DNA of 64,000 nucleotides. Origin: Verrucomicrobiia bacterium DG1235. Lineage in GTDB: Bacteria > Verrucomicrobiota > Verrucomicrobiia > Opitutales > Opitutaceae. Shown here piece after piece: positions 26,442-37,158 of this stretch. The notes below the pieces were generated by a model. The model was not told where the DNA came from. It searched no databases and saw nothing but the letters and a program-made list of their open reading frames with translations. The position numbers and the translations under genes are program-made. The stretch covers positions 4,291,820-4,355,819 of the forward strand of contig DS990592.1 of the NCBI GenBank assembly GCA_000155695.1, written 5' to 3'. Position 1 is the stretch's first letter. Every line of letters starts with the position of its first letter.

Positions 26442-27665
26442 TTACTTGGCTCGGAGAGCGTCGATTCGTTTGACGAGCGGGCTGTCGCTTTTGGACATGA
26501 ACTCGAGGTTCTTGTCGATGAGCTCGTTGCGCTGGGCTACGCACATGGCGCTGTAGAGCGGATCGGCGGGCGTGTTGGTGACGTAGTCGACGAGTTTGTC
26601 GATGGTCGATGTCGCAACATGCAAGCGGGTGTCGCTCGATGCGTAGTAGATGTAGACTTCGCCGTCGTCGGTGACGATGGTTCCGTTGGTGAAGGCTACG
26701 TTCATGACGTCGCCGACGAGTTCTTCGCCTTCGGGGGCGATGAGGAATCCGCCGGGGGAGTGGGTGAGTTTTGACGGATCTTCGAGGGAGGTCATGAAGG
26801 CGTAGATGACGTAGCGGAGTCCTGAGGCGCAGCCGCGCACGCCGTGGGCGATGTGGAGCCAGCCTTTAGTAGTCTTGATGGGGGCGTCGCCCTGGCCGTT
26901 TTTGACTTCCTTGATGGTGTGGTACTCGCGGGAGTCGATGATGGTTTCCTTTTCGACGACGGCGTTAGTCATGTCGTCGCAGAGTCCCCAGCCGATGCCG
27001 CCGCCGGAGCCGGCGTCGATGAATCCGTCTTGCGGGCGGGTGTAGAGGGCGTACTTGCCGTCAACGTATTCTGGGTGGAGGACGACGTTTCGCTGTTGAG
27101 CGGAAGGGGTCTTGAGGTCGGGGAGGCGTTCCCAGGTCTTGAGGTCCTTGGTGCGGGCGATGCCGCACTGGGCGACTGCGGAGGAGAGGTCGAAGGGCTT
27201 GGCGTTGGGGTCTTTGCGCTCGGTGCAGAAGAGGCCGTAAATCCAGCCGTCTTCGTGCTTGGTGAGGCGCATGTCGTAGACGTTGGTATCGGGAACGTCG
27301 GTTTCCGGCATGGTGACGGGGTGGTCCCAGAAGCGGAAGTTGTCTACTCCGTTGGGGCTTTCGGCGATGGCGAAGAATGACTTGCGGTCGTTTCCTTCGA
27401 CGCGGGCTGCGACGTAGAACTTGCCGTCGAGCTGGATGGCTCCGGCGTTGAAGGCGCAGTGGACGCCGATGCGTTCCATGAGGTGGGGATTGGTCTCGGG
27501 ATCGAGGTCGTAGGACCAGAAAAGCGGAGCGTGCTTTTCGGTGAGTACGGGATTCTCGTAGCGGTGGAAGATGCCGTTGCCAGGCTCGACCGGAGCGTTT
27601 GGCTGGGCGAGGAATACTTCCTGCTTTTCGACGAGAAGTGCGAGACGTGTTTCGTATGTGCTCAT
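26442..27665 (-). CDS. 4-O-beta-D-mannosyl-D-glucose phosphorylase (GH130)
   Basis: A 407-residue cytoplasmic GH130 enzyme. The whole length matches the subfamily typified by the Bacteroides fragilis mannosylglucose phosphorylase: [107 protein letters not shown] and [27 protein letters not shown]. The Asp in YDMRL is the expected general acid. Reaction: mannosyl-1,4-glucose plus phosphate gives alpha-mannose-1-phosphate plus glucose. The epimerase gene lies immediately upstream on the same strand, supplying the substrate from mannobiose. Specificity is a strong family inference, not tested. Confidence 0.92.
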   Translation of the reverse strand: MSTYETRLALLVEKQEVFLAQPNAPVEPGNGIFHRYENPVLTEKHAPLFWSYDLDPETNPHLMERIGVHCAFNAGAIQLDGKFYVAARVEGNDRKSFFAIAESPNGVDNFRFWDHPVTMPETDVPDTNVYDMRLTKHEDGWIYGLFCTERKDPNAKPFDLSSAVAQCGIARTKDLKTWERLPDLKTPSAQQRNVVLHPEYVDGKYALYTRPQDGFIDAGSGGGIGWGLCDDMTNAVVEKETIIDSREYHTIKEVKNGQGDAPIKTTKGWLHIAHGVRGCASGLRYVIYAFMTSLEDPSKLTHSPGGFLIAPEGEELVGDVMNVAFTNGTIVTDDGEVYIYYASSDTRLHVATSTIDKLVDYVTNTPADPLYSAMCVAQRNELIDKNLEFMSKSDSPLVKRIDALRAK

Positions 27666-27705
27666 TGTATTGTAATTTTGGTTACGTAAATGGGAGAGAG
27701 TTTTT

Positions 27706-27870
27706 AGCCCACGAATATCACGAATTTTCTCGAATGGGAATATTGTGATTATTTGGGAGTTGGGACATTTGAGGTTGGGCTTGGTTTGGCGGGGCGATTT
27801 GATTTCGAGTTAATTCGGTAAGGGAGGAGTTGTTCTAACCACAAAAAGCACAGGAGGCACAAAAGGAGAA
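27706..27870. repeat. Low-complexity intergenic repeats between epimerase and phosphorylase genes
   Basis: Two short degenerate tandem patches: CACGAATATCACGAATTTTC-type units near 27711-27735 and ACCACAAAAAGCACAGGAGG-type units near 27838-27866. Comparable word-like repeats occur at 50.91 kb and in other spacers of this window. They contain no reading frame of interest. Confidence 0.5.
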
Positions 27871-27902
27871 AGGGCGCTTGGGGCGGTGCTTCAGACGGCT
27901 TG

Positions 27903-29102
27903 TTATTTGGAATTTTGCTCGAGGCGGGCGAGCATTTCGAAGCAGGCGCGGCCGTTGTGGTAGGAGGATTTCCAGGGGCCGGCTTTTTCTTTGTCCATGG
28001 GTCTGCCGTTGGCGTTGACGCCCCAGATCCACTCGCCGTTTTGCTTGTCGACGAAGACGTTTTGGATGTAGTCCCAGATTTTCGTGGCTGCGTCTAGGTA
28101 GCGTTTGTCGCCGGAAAGCTGATACGCGTTGAAGAATCCGACGACGCCTTCTGCTTGGGGCCACCAGCATTTTGTTTCGCTTTGCGGGTGTTCGTTGTGA
28201 AATTCGTCGTAGACGCCGTTGTCTTTTGGGTCGAGGCCGGTTTTGAGCACGAGTTCGGCCATGTCGAGGGCGCGTTGTTTGAACTCTTTTTCGAGTTCGT
28301 GGTCGCCGACGATTTCGGCGGCTTCCCAGAGGAGCCAGCTGCCTTCGATGTCGTGGCCGGGGGAGACGGCGGGATCGATGAGGTTCCAGTCCATGTCGTA
28401 GAAGAGGCCGAATCTTGGCGTATCGGGAAGGATGATACGGTCGGCTATGACGCGGAGGGTTTTAATGCAGGTGGCTTTGACTTCGGGGGAGGGGGCAATT
28501 TTCTGGAGATTAGCGAAGGCCTCGATGAGGTGGAGGTGGTTGTTCATGGTTTTCGGAGCGTCGAGGTCTTCGGCTCCGAGGCGCATTTTCTCGAGTGGGG
28601 TCCAGTCGGCTTCGAAGGTTTCGAGGTAGCCGCCGGATTTGGTGTCCCATGTTTTTTCTTCGATGAGGCGGAAGATTTTTAGGGCAAGGTCGAGGCTGCC
28701 TTGATCCTTGGTCGCCTGATAGTGTTCGGAGAAGGCGTAGACGCAGAAGGCTTGTCCGTAGCACTGCTTTCGGGTGTCGAGCGGTTGGCCGTCGGAGTCG
28801 AGTGTCCAGAAGAAGCCGCCGTTTTCCTTGTCTTCGAAGCGGGTGACGAGTACGTGCTTGGCGTGTCTTGCGAGTTCTTTGTACTCGGGATTTCCGTAGA
28901 GGTCGTAGGCACGGCTGTAGGTCCAGAGCAGGCGGGAAACCATGATGAGGCCGAGGGGGGTGCCGGCGATCGGTTGGTTGGCCGAATCGAGGGCGGAGAT
29001 GAAGCTGTCGGTCGTCCGCAAGCGAGACCAGTAGGGCAGGATGTTGTCGAACAGCTCGGATTTGAAGCTGTTTTTGAGTGTGTCGAAGTCTGGTGAACTC
29101 AT
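27903..29102 (-). CDS. Cellobiose/mannobiose 2-epimerase (AGE superfamily)
   Basis: A 399-residue (alpha/alpha)6-barrel epimerase of the AGE/cellobiose-2-epimerase family. Active-site blocks are all visible: RLLWTYSRAY, RKQCYGQAFCVYAFSEHY, TMNNHLHLIEAF, SPGHDIEGSWLLWEAAE, ETKCWWPQAEGVVGF and PWKSSYHNGRACFEM, giving the usual catalytic and binding histidines. It epimerises the reducing-end sugar at C2; beside a mannosylglucose phosphorylase the expected reaction is mannobiose to mannosylglucose. No signal peptide, so cytoplasmic. It is transcribed ahead of the phosphorylase gene and diverges from the XylR-like regulator. Confidence 0.92.
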   Translation of the reverse strand: MSSPDFDTLKNSFKSELFDNILPYWSRLRTTDSFISALDSANQPIAGTPLGLIMVSRLLWTYSRAYDLYGNPEYKELARHAKHVLVTRFEDKENGGFFWTLDSDGQPLDTRKQCYGQAFCVYAFSEHYQATKDQGSLDLALKIFRLIEEKTWDTKSGGYLETFEADWTPLEKMRLGAEDLDAPKTMNNHLHLIEAFANLQKIAPSPEVKATCIKTLRVIADRIILPDTPRFGLFYDMDWNLIDPAVSPGHDIEGSWLLWEAAEIVGDHELEKEFKQRALDMAELVLKTGLDPKDNGVYDEFHNEHPQSETKCWWPQAEGVVGFFNAYQLSGDKRYLDAATKIWDYIQNVFVDKQNGEWIWGVNANGRPMDKEKAGPWKSSYHNGRACFEMLARLEQNSK

Positions 29103-29294
29103 AAAATGAAGGAGTGGTCTTTCGAGCGGTGTGAAAAATTAAAAGGGGTTTCTTCTGATTTTTTCTCGACGATCCGCCTGAGAGTATATTGGAAAAAATC
29201 TAAATTATTATGAGAAATCGAGTAAAATACCTTTGCTCAGTTCACCCGTTGTCGTAAAATAGCCCTACTTATCAGTTACAAAACTATACCTAAA
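29103..29294. promoter_or_regulatory. Divergent promoter region of epimerase and XylR-like genes
   Basis: This AT-rich 192-bp spacer holds a direct repeat GTAAAATA (29222-29229 and 29254-29261), spaced 32 bp or about three helical turns, and a perfect inverted repeat GATTTTTTC/GAAAAAATC (29157-29165, 29192-29200). AraC-type regulators often bind direct repeats, so these are candidate sites for the adjacent regulator. Confidence 0.4.
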
Positions 29295-30479
29295 ATGATC
29301 GAGAGACCCCGTGTTGCATTGGTATTGAGAGGTTGGTTGGAGGAGAATCTCAACATTCTTCATAGCCTCGCAAAATTCAAGCGCTTCAATGCGAAGTGGC
29401 ATGTCTTTGTGGATGACCAGGCGAGGGGAGCGGACAATCCTGACTGGTTGCTAGACCAGGGTTGGGACGGCATCATCTGCAAGGAGCGTTCCGGGGAGTT
29501 GTTTCGGAAGGCGCGTGAGCGGGGAATCGCTTGCGTGGACATGTCTGACGACGGGAATCTGCGCGAAGGCTGTCCTAAGATGAGGCCCAACAATCTTGCG
29601 ATCGGGCATACTGGGGCGGAGCATTTCATCGAGAAGGGGTTTCGTCATTTCGCCTATTGCGGTTTTGGGAATGAGCTTTGGTCGCGTGAACGGGGCGAGG
29701 GCTATATCGAGGCTCTCACTTTGGCGGGCAAGAAGTGTGCTGTTTTCGAGTCGGACTATCCTGGGGTGAGCGTGCCGGCCTGGGAGTTCGCGGAAGAGGA
29801 CGAGATGGCGAAGTGGATCGATACCTTGCCGAAGCCGGTGGCGATTCTCGCCTGTAATGATTTGCGGGCGATGCATATCGTGAACGCCTGTCACCAGGGC
29901 GAGTTTCGGGTGCCCGAGGAAGTGGCTATTCTAGGGATCAACAACGACAGCGCTCGCTGCGAGCTCTGTTCGCCTTCGCTTTCGAGTATCCCGGTTGATG
30001 TGACGGAGTATGCGCGGGTGGCCGGCGAGACCTTGGAAGCGTTGATGAAGGGAGCGGATCCGGCGGATTTCAAGGAGGTGACTTATATCGATCCGCTCGA
30101 GGTGGTGACGCGGCGTTCGACGAGTATTCTAGCAGTCGAGGATCCAGCGGTTGCGCAGGCGCTGAATTTGATTCGCGAGAACGCGTGCAAGGGAATCACG
30201 GTGGAGCAGGTGGCCAAGAGCGTACACATTTCGCGAAGCCTTCTCGAGAAGCGGTTTCGCCAATATGTGGGACGTTCTCCGCAGGTGGAAATTCGGCATG
30301 CTCAGGTGATGCGGATCAAGCAGATGTTGACCGAGACGGAGCTTTCTCTTGCTGAAGTGGCGGAGATAACGGGCTTCGAGCATCCCGAGTACATGAGCGT
30401 GGTCTTCAAGCGGCTCACGCATACGACGCCGAGCGCTTACCGCAAGAAGAGCAAGGAGTTGGCGGCGGTGGGTCTGTAG
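29295..30479 (+). CDS. XylR-like transcriptional regulator (LacI-type sensor, AraC HTH)
   Basis: A 394-residue regulator built like E. coli XylR. Residues 1-275 form a periplasmic-binding-protein-like sensor (PRVALVLRGWLEENLNIL, GHTGAEHFIEKGFRHFAYCGF, PVAILACNDLRAMHIVNACHQ, VPEEVAILGINND, LSSIPVDVTEYARVAGETL). Residues 285-385 form an AraC-type double helix-turn-helix (CKGITVEQVAKSVHISRSLLEKRFRQYVGRSP; LAEVAEITGFEHPEYMSVVFKRLT). It should bind a sugar in the cytoplasm and control the divergent epimerase/phosphorylase genes. The ligand is inferred from context to be a mannoside or breakdown product; xylose is possible. Confidence 0.92.
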   Translation: MIERPRVALVLRGWLEENLNILHSLAKFKRFNAKWHVFVDDQARGADNPDWLLDQGWDGIICKERSGELFRKARERGIACVDMSDDGNLREGCPKMRPNNLAIGHTGAEHFIEKGFRHFAYCGFGNELWSRERGEGYIEALTLAGKKCAVFESDYPGVSVPAWEFAEEDEMAKWIDTLPKPVAILACNDLRAMHIVNACHQGEFRVPEEVAILGINNDSARCELCSPSLSSIPVDVTEYARVAGETLEALMKGADPADFKEVTYIDPLEVVTRRSTSILAVEDPAVAQALNLIRENACKGITVEQVAKSVHISRSLLEKRFRQYVGRSPQVEIRHAQVMRIKQMLTETELSLAEVAEITGFEHPEYMSVVFKRLTHTTPSAYRKKSKELAAVGL

Positions 30480-30523
30480 CGAGCTCGGCCCTTGAGGGAT
30501 GGGCGCTAGCTGGCTGTTCGCTT

Positions 30524-31174
30524 TTAGGCGCGGGCGGTGGTGATAATGTCGCGGGCTTCCCGGGCGTTGTCGGTGATGGTCGTCCAGTCTTGGGCGGCGA
30601 TGACGTCGCGCTTGGCCAGCCATGATCCTCCGACGGCGGCGACGAGCGGGGTGCCGAGGTAGGTGGGGAGGTTGGTGGAATTGACTCCGCCGAGCGGGAT
30701 GTAGCTGAGCCCGAGGTGCTGGTAGGGGGCTGCTATGTTCTTAAGATGGGCGAGTCCGCCTGTGGTTTCAGCTGGGAAGAACTTGAGGACGTTGCAGCCG
30801 AATTCGAGTGCTCCTTCGATGTCCGAGGGAGTGCAGACGCCGGGGGCGAAGGGGAGTCCGGCTTCTTTGGCGGCTCCGACGACGCGGGGGTTGAAGCCTG
30901 GCGCGACGGCGAAGGCGGCTCCTGCGTCGTGGGCGAGCTTGACTTGAGCTGGGGTAAGGACGGTGCCGATGCCGGCGACCATTTCCGGCACCTCGGCTTT
31001 GATGGCTTTGAGACTGTCGATCGCGGCATCGGTGCGTAGTGTCAATTCCATGACGTTTACGCCGCCGGCGAGTAGGGCGTGGGCGAGTGGGACCGCGTTT
31101 GCTGCGTCGTCGATGACGAGGACGGCGACGATGCCGGAATTGGTGACGGTAGTTTTTAGGGTGTCGGGTATCAT
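30524..31174 (-). CDS. eda: KDPG/KHG aldolase
   Basis: A 216-residue class I aldolase of the Entner-Doudoroff type, cleaving 2-keto-3-deoxy-6-phosphogluconate to pyruvate and glyceraldehyde-3-phosphate. Marks: VMELTLRTDAAIDSLKAI (catalytic Glu, substrate Arg), GIGTVLTPAQVKLAHDAGAAFAVAPGF, GVCTPSDIEGALEFGCNVLKFFPAETTGG (Schiff-base Lys) and YIPLGGVNSTNLPTYL. The ATG at 31174 is preferred; the longer open frame upstream crosses a low-complexity repeat. It converges on the regulator gene. It may also serve keto-hydroxyglutarate or the product of a uronate pathway. Confidence 0.93.
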   Translation of the reverse strand: MIPDTLKTTVTNSGIVAVLVIDDAANAVPLAHALLAGGVNVMELTLRTDAAIDSLKAIKAEVPEMVAGIGTVLTPAQVKLAHDAGAAFAVAPGFNPRVVGAAKEAGLPFAPGVCTPSDIEGALEFGCNVLKFFPAETTGGLAHLKNIAAPYQHLGLSYIPLGGVNSTNLPTYLGTPLVAAVGGSWLAKRDVIAAQDWTTITDNAREARDIITTARA

Positions 31175-31180
31175 GAGGGG

Positions 31181-31222
31181 ATGGAGACTGAGGGTTGAAG
31201 GATGAAGGGTGAAGGGTGAAAT
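31181..31222. repeat. Low-complexity repeat in the 5' leader of the aldolase gene
   Basis: Tandem degenerate 7-bp units (GGTTGAA, GGATGAA, GGGTGAA, GGGTGAA) directly upstream of the aldolase start. Similar units occur in the U32 gene at 34.9 kb. Confidence 0.6.
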
Positions 31223-31393
31223 GACCGGAACGTGGGAAATTGGCGGTGGGCTGGGAAATTGTTGGGTTGAGTTTCTCTTATTTGACGGGGTGGCGGGGGA
31301 GAATTCGCAGGGAATTCGGAACGGGGTTGTTCTTGCAGCGAAGTTTTTGAATTCGCGTATTGTACGAATTGGCCTATGCATTTTTAGTTACGT

Positions 31394-33201
31394 ATGAGGA
31401 CCCTCAATCGGTTGTTATATTTAATTTTAATCCCAAGTTTTTGCTTGTCGGGCACTTTACACGGGCAGGTTGAAATTGGAGAGGCTCTCGATCAGCCGGA
31501 TCAACTGTTTACGAGTTCTGGTACCCATGCACCGGTAGCGGAGAATGGAGAGGGTTTTGTGGATGGGGATGCAGTCCGTTTGGGACCCATACCGAATCAG
31601 AGAAGCAATGTTAGCGAGCTAAGCTTGGAGGTGACTGGACCAGCAGCCATAAGTTGGCTACAGAAGGGGCCGGTGAAGAGTTCGGGAATTCGTTTTACTG
31701 AATACGACAGGTTTTTTCATGAGTTGGTTTCTATCACGGATTTGGGAGATGGTTGGCAGCGGTATGAGACGATCCTTGATCGTGAGCAGGAGTTCGAACT
31801 GGTCTGGCGGGTTTATGCCGGAAGTGTGACCTCGAGCCAGGAAGTCATCGAGGGGTACCTTGATTCTGTGTCGGTAAATAAGAAGCCACTGATTCAGACG
31901 CAGCCTCAGTTCGCGAGTGCGTTTGAAGAAGAAAAGGCGACTCTTCGGGTGGATACCTACAACGCTGTTGGCAAGGTTTCGTACCAATGGAGAAAGAATG
32001 GAGATGATATATCAGAAGCGACTTCGGCAGAGTTTGAGTTGAGCCAACTCGCTGATAGTGATTATGGAGATGTTTATGACGTTGTGATAAGCAATGAATA
32101 TGGCGCAACAGTTAGCGACTCTGTGGAGATAAGGAATCTTCGAGAGTTAGCTACTGTTATCTATCCGGATGTAAGAGATTTGAAATTTGAATACTTTACG
32201 ATGGAGGAGCTTGCTGATGAAGCGAAAGGCATTCGGTTCTCAAGTTCTGGTACGCATGCGACCCAGGCGAAGATGTCACTTGTGGCAGAAGGTCCGTTGG
32301 TTGTTCGGTTTCGTACCGAGGAAACGGGAAACTGGATACCGCTGCTGACGATTTCGAATCTCGATACAGGAGAGATGGAGGAATCCATTCGAAGTGCGAC
32401 GACTCGAATCGAGGAATCGGGTTCATTTCTTCTGGAGTGGAAAGTCGAACTGGACGATCCGTATTGGGGAGGGGGATTGGACGGGTCGATCCCTTACCAA
32501 GGCTATGTGGAAGCAGGCTTGGTCCATCAGGCGATTTATTCTATAGAGCTCAATGGAGAGTTAGAAGCGGGCGCGGAGGACGTGGATGTCGTGCACTGGT
32601 CTGATGATGATATTATTCTTTCACCGGATGTTCCGTTGGAAGGGGAGCTTACGTATCAATGGTATCGATCGAATACCTGGTATGTACCATTTGAAAGACT
32701 CGAGGGTGCAACTAGTTCTAGCCTTACGCTTTCGCAAGAAGGGCGGATGCGGACGGGAAGTTTTCGTTTATATGTGACCCGGGATGGCAAACGTTTTGAA
32801 AGCCGAAATTACAATTTAATAGCAGCGACGGACGATTCCGACTCGGATAGCATTGGTGATATATTGGAGCTAGGTTTAGGAGTCGATCCGTTTTCTGAAG
32901 ATGTTCCAATTGAGCTGCGTGTCGTTTGGTATGAGCTGCCGGTTTATTCCGGAGGGATACCAGAAACTCGGCTTGTTCCGTATTGGTGGTCTAATTACAG
33001 GCCCTGGAATGAGAGTGGGTCTTGTGATTGCGATGTGATTTTGGAAGGCAGTTACGATTTGGCAAACTGGATTCCATTGGAGGATTATTCATTGCACGGT
33101 CTTGAGGAATTAGCCGAGCGAGACCGTGTCGGATTTCGGGACAGCAATGCGGAACTGGACAGTTTGATACCTTTTGCTCGTTTTCGCCTGAAAAAGCAGG
33201 A

Positions 33202-33205
<4 letters not shown>
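31394..33205 (+). CDS. Secreted Ig-like modular protein
   Basis: A 603-residue secreted protein with signal MRTLNRLLYLILIPSFCLSGTLHG. It contains at least two copies of a module marked by SSGTHA (about residues 40 and 285), each followed by a VTGPxxISW/VAEGPLVVRF strand. An Ig-like domain (about 165-255) has SYQWRKNGDDISEATS and DYGDVYDVVISNEYG, and a second Ig-like stretch near 415-475 has TYQWYRSNTWYVP. A Ca-binding-like DSDSDSIGDILELGLGVDPFSED follows (about 480), then a Cys-containing C-terminal domain. The Ig and sugar-binding-like modules resemble those of the subtilase at 37 kb. Surface adhesion or polymer binding is a guess. It ends 3 bp inside the convergent U32 gene. Confidence 0.75.
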
Positions 33206-35835
<2,630 letters not shown>

Positions 35836-35958
35836 GGTCTGTCGGCGTGGCGCTGCGGTTTTGGCAGGCTTGGCGGGCAATTGAGCCGCAAAGGGCTCGG
35901 ATGGCAAGCGTGGGAAGCGGAGAGCGCGGTCGGCTGGATCGAGTGGAGAGGGCGCAAA

Positions 35959-35986
35959 AAAGGGTCGGAACTGAATCCGACCCTTT
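35959..35986 (-). terminator. Terminator of the VPDSG-CTERM gene
   Basis: AAAGGGTCGGA and TCCGACCCTTT form an 11-bp stem with a 6-base loop, followed on the minus strand by further Ts. It lies 25 bp after the stop of the minus-strand surface-protein gene. Confidence 0.9.
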
Positions 35987-36010
35987 GTGGTTTTTTTGAA
36001 AGAATGGTGG

Positions 36011-36775
36011 CTAGCTTCGACGCGCTCTGAAGCCGATAAGGGCTAGGAGACCGAGGGCGGTGAGAGCTAAGGTAGAGCCTGAGTCGGGTACTCCCGCTGA
36101 AGAGCGCTGAGCCGAGTGGGCGCTGAGCGAGAATTCGATGGCGTTGGAGAGGAGCTGGTTGCCGTGGGTTCCCATAGATCCGGGGAAGCCGTTGATGCCG
36201 ACTACGGATGAGCTCGTTAGAGAGTTGTAGGCGATGGCGTGGCGACCTGAAGTCCAGTCTGCGACCAGTGTGGCGCCGGTGGAAACGTTTGAGTTCGCTT
36301 CGTAGTTGTTGTTCAAGCTCGTAACGTCGGTAAGCAGAGGGCTGCCGGATTCGAAAACGGTACCGATGGAGGAGTTGAAGCCAAGATAGCCACCGCTGAG
36401 GGGATCGACTGTGAAAGGAGAATAGCCTTCTGTCATAATGCGACCACCTAGAGCCCACCCGCCTTGGAATACGAATTCGGTAAGCACGACGCCTCCGCCG
36501 AGGTCAGCGAAATCGGCGAGTATGTTTCCGATGTGCGCTGCCTGTGAGAAGGTAGAGTTTGAAGTGACGATAACAGCGTCGAAGGCGCTGAGCTGAGCAA
36601 GGGTGAGATCAATTGGATTTGATAGAGAAGTGACGGTGTGGCCGAAGGCGCTCAAGCCGCTGATGTCACCCCCGCTAGCATTGATGTAGCCTACGGAAGT
36701 AGCGTTGAGACTCGTCGCTGAGAATGCGGCGGAGGCGGTTATGAGAGTGAGGAGAGTTCTTTTGATGTTGTTCAT
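36011..36775 (-). CDS. VPDSG-CTERM surface protein
   Basis: A 254-residue exported protein. Signal peptide MNNIKRTLLTLITASAAFSATSLNA; the mature part (about 25-225) looks like a glutamine-amidotransferase-like or ThuA-like flavodoxin fold with SAFDAVIVTSNSTFSQ and LGGGVVLTEFVFQGGW, a resemblance of low certainty. The C terminus is a textbook VPDSG-CTERM sorting signal: VPDSG, a hydrophobic helix (TLALTALGLLALIGF) and a basic RARR tail. Such tails are processed by exosortase-type transpeptidases in Verrucomicrobiota; none is encoded in this window. The ATG at 36775 opens the signal peptide. Monocistronic, with its own terminator. Confidence 0.85.
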   Translation of the reverse strand: MNNIKRTLLTLITASAAFSATSLNATSVGYINASGGDISGLSAFGHTVTSLSNPIDLTLAQLSAFDAVIVTSNSTFSQAAHIGNILADFADLGGGVVLTEFVFQGGWALGGRIMTEGYSPFTVDPLSGGYLGFNSSIGTVFESGSPLLTDVTSLNNNYEANSNVSTGATLVADWTSGRHAIAYNSLTSSSVVGINGFPGSMGTHGNQLLSNAIEFSLSAHSAQRSSAGVPDSGSTLALTALGLLALIGFRARRS

Positions 36776-37158
36776 TCTTTGTGTGTTTTTGAGGACTGAA
36801 TCACAGTCTGAGCACTCTCTTAGCGTGCTACGCGCCAACTTGGTGGAGCTCTTGAATCTTATATCTCGTAAAGTGTTGATATATATGTGTTTAACGGGGT
36901 GTTTTTTCGGAAACTACTCAAATTTTTGAATCAATCTAAAGTGTAAGGGTTTTGGGGCCTTCTGTACTCAGTTTTGCATTCGTATCTGTATTAAGTATCA
37001 GATAGAGAGTGGTTTAGGTATAGGATAAGAAAGGTGTAGCGTGTTTTGACAGCGATTTCCCCTGTATGGTGGGTATACGAACTTTTAGGGGGCTTGGGAT
37101 GGATTTGACTATGAGAGGGGGGCTTTCAGTTTGGGGGTGCTTCGATGGGGAGCTGTAA
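36776..37158. other. Intergenic region, no gene seen
   Basis: A 383-bp spacer between divergent surface-protein genes. AT-rich stretches (36850-36990) probably hold both promoters; no credible frame, repeat or hairpin was found. Confidence 0.5.
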
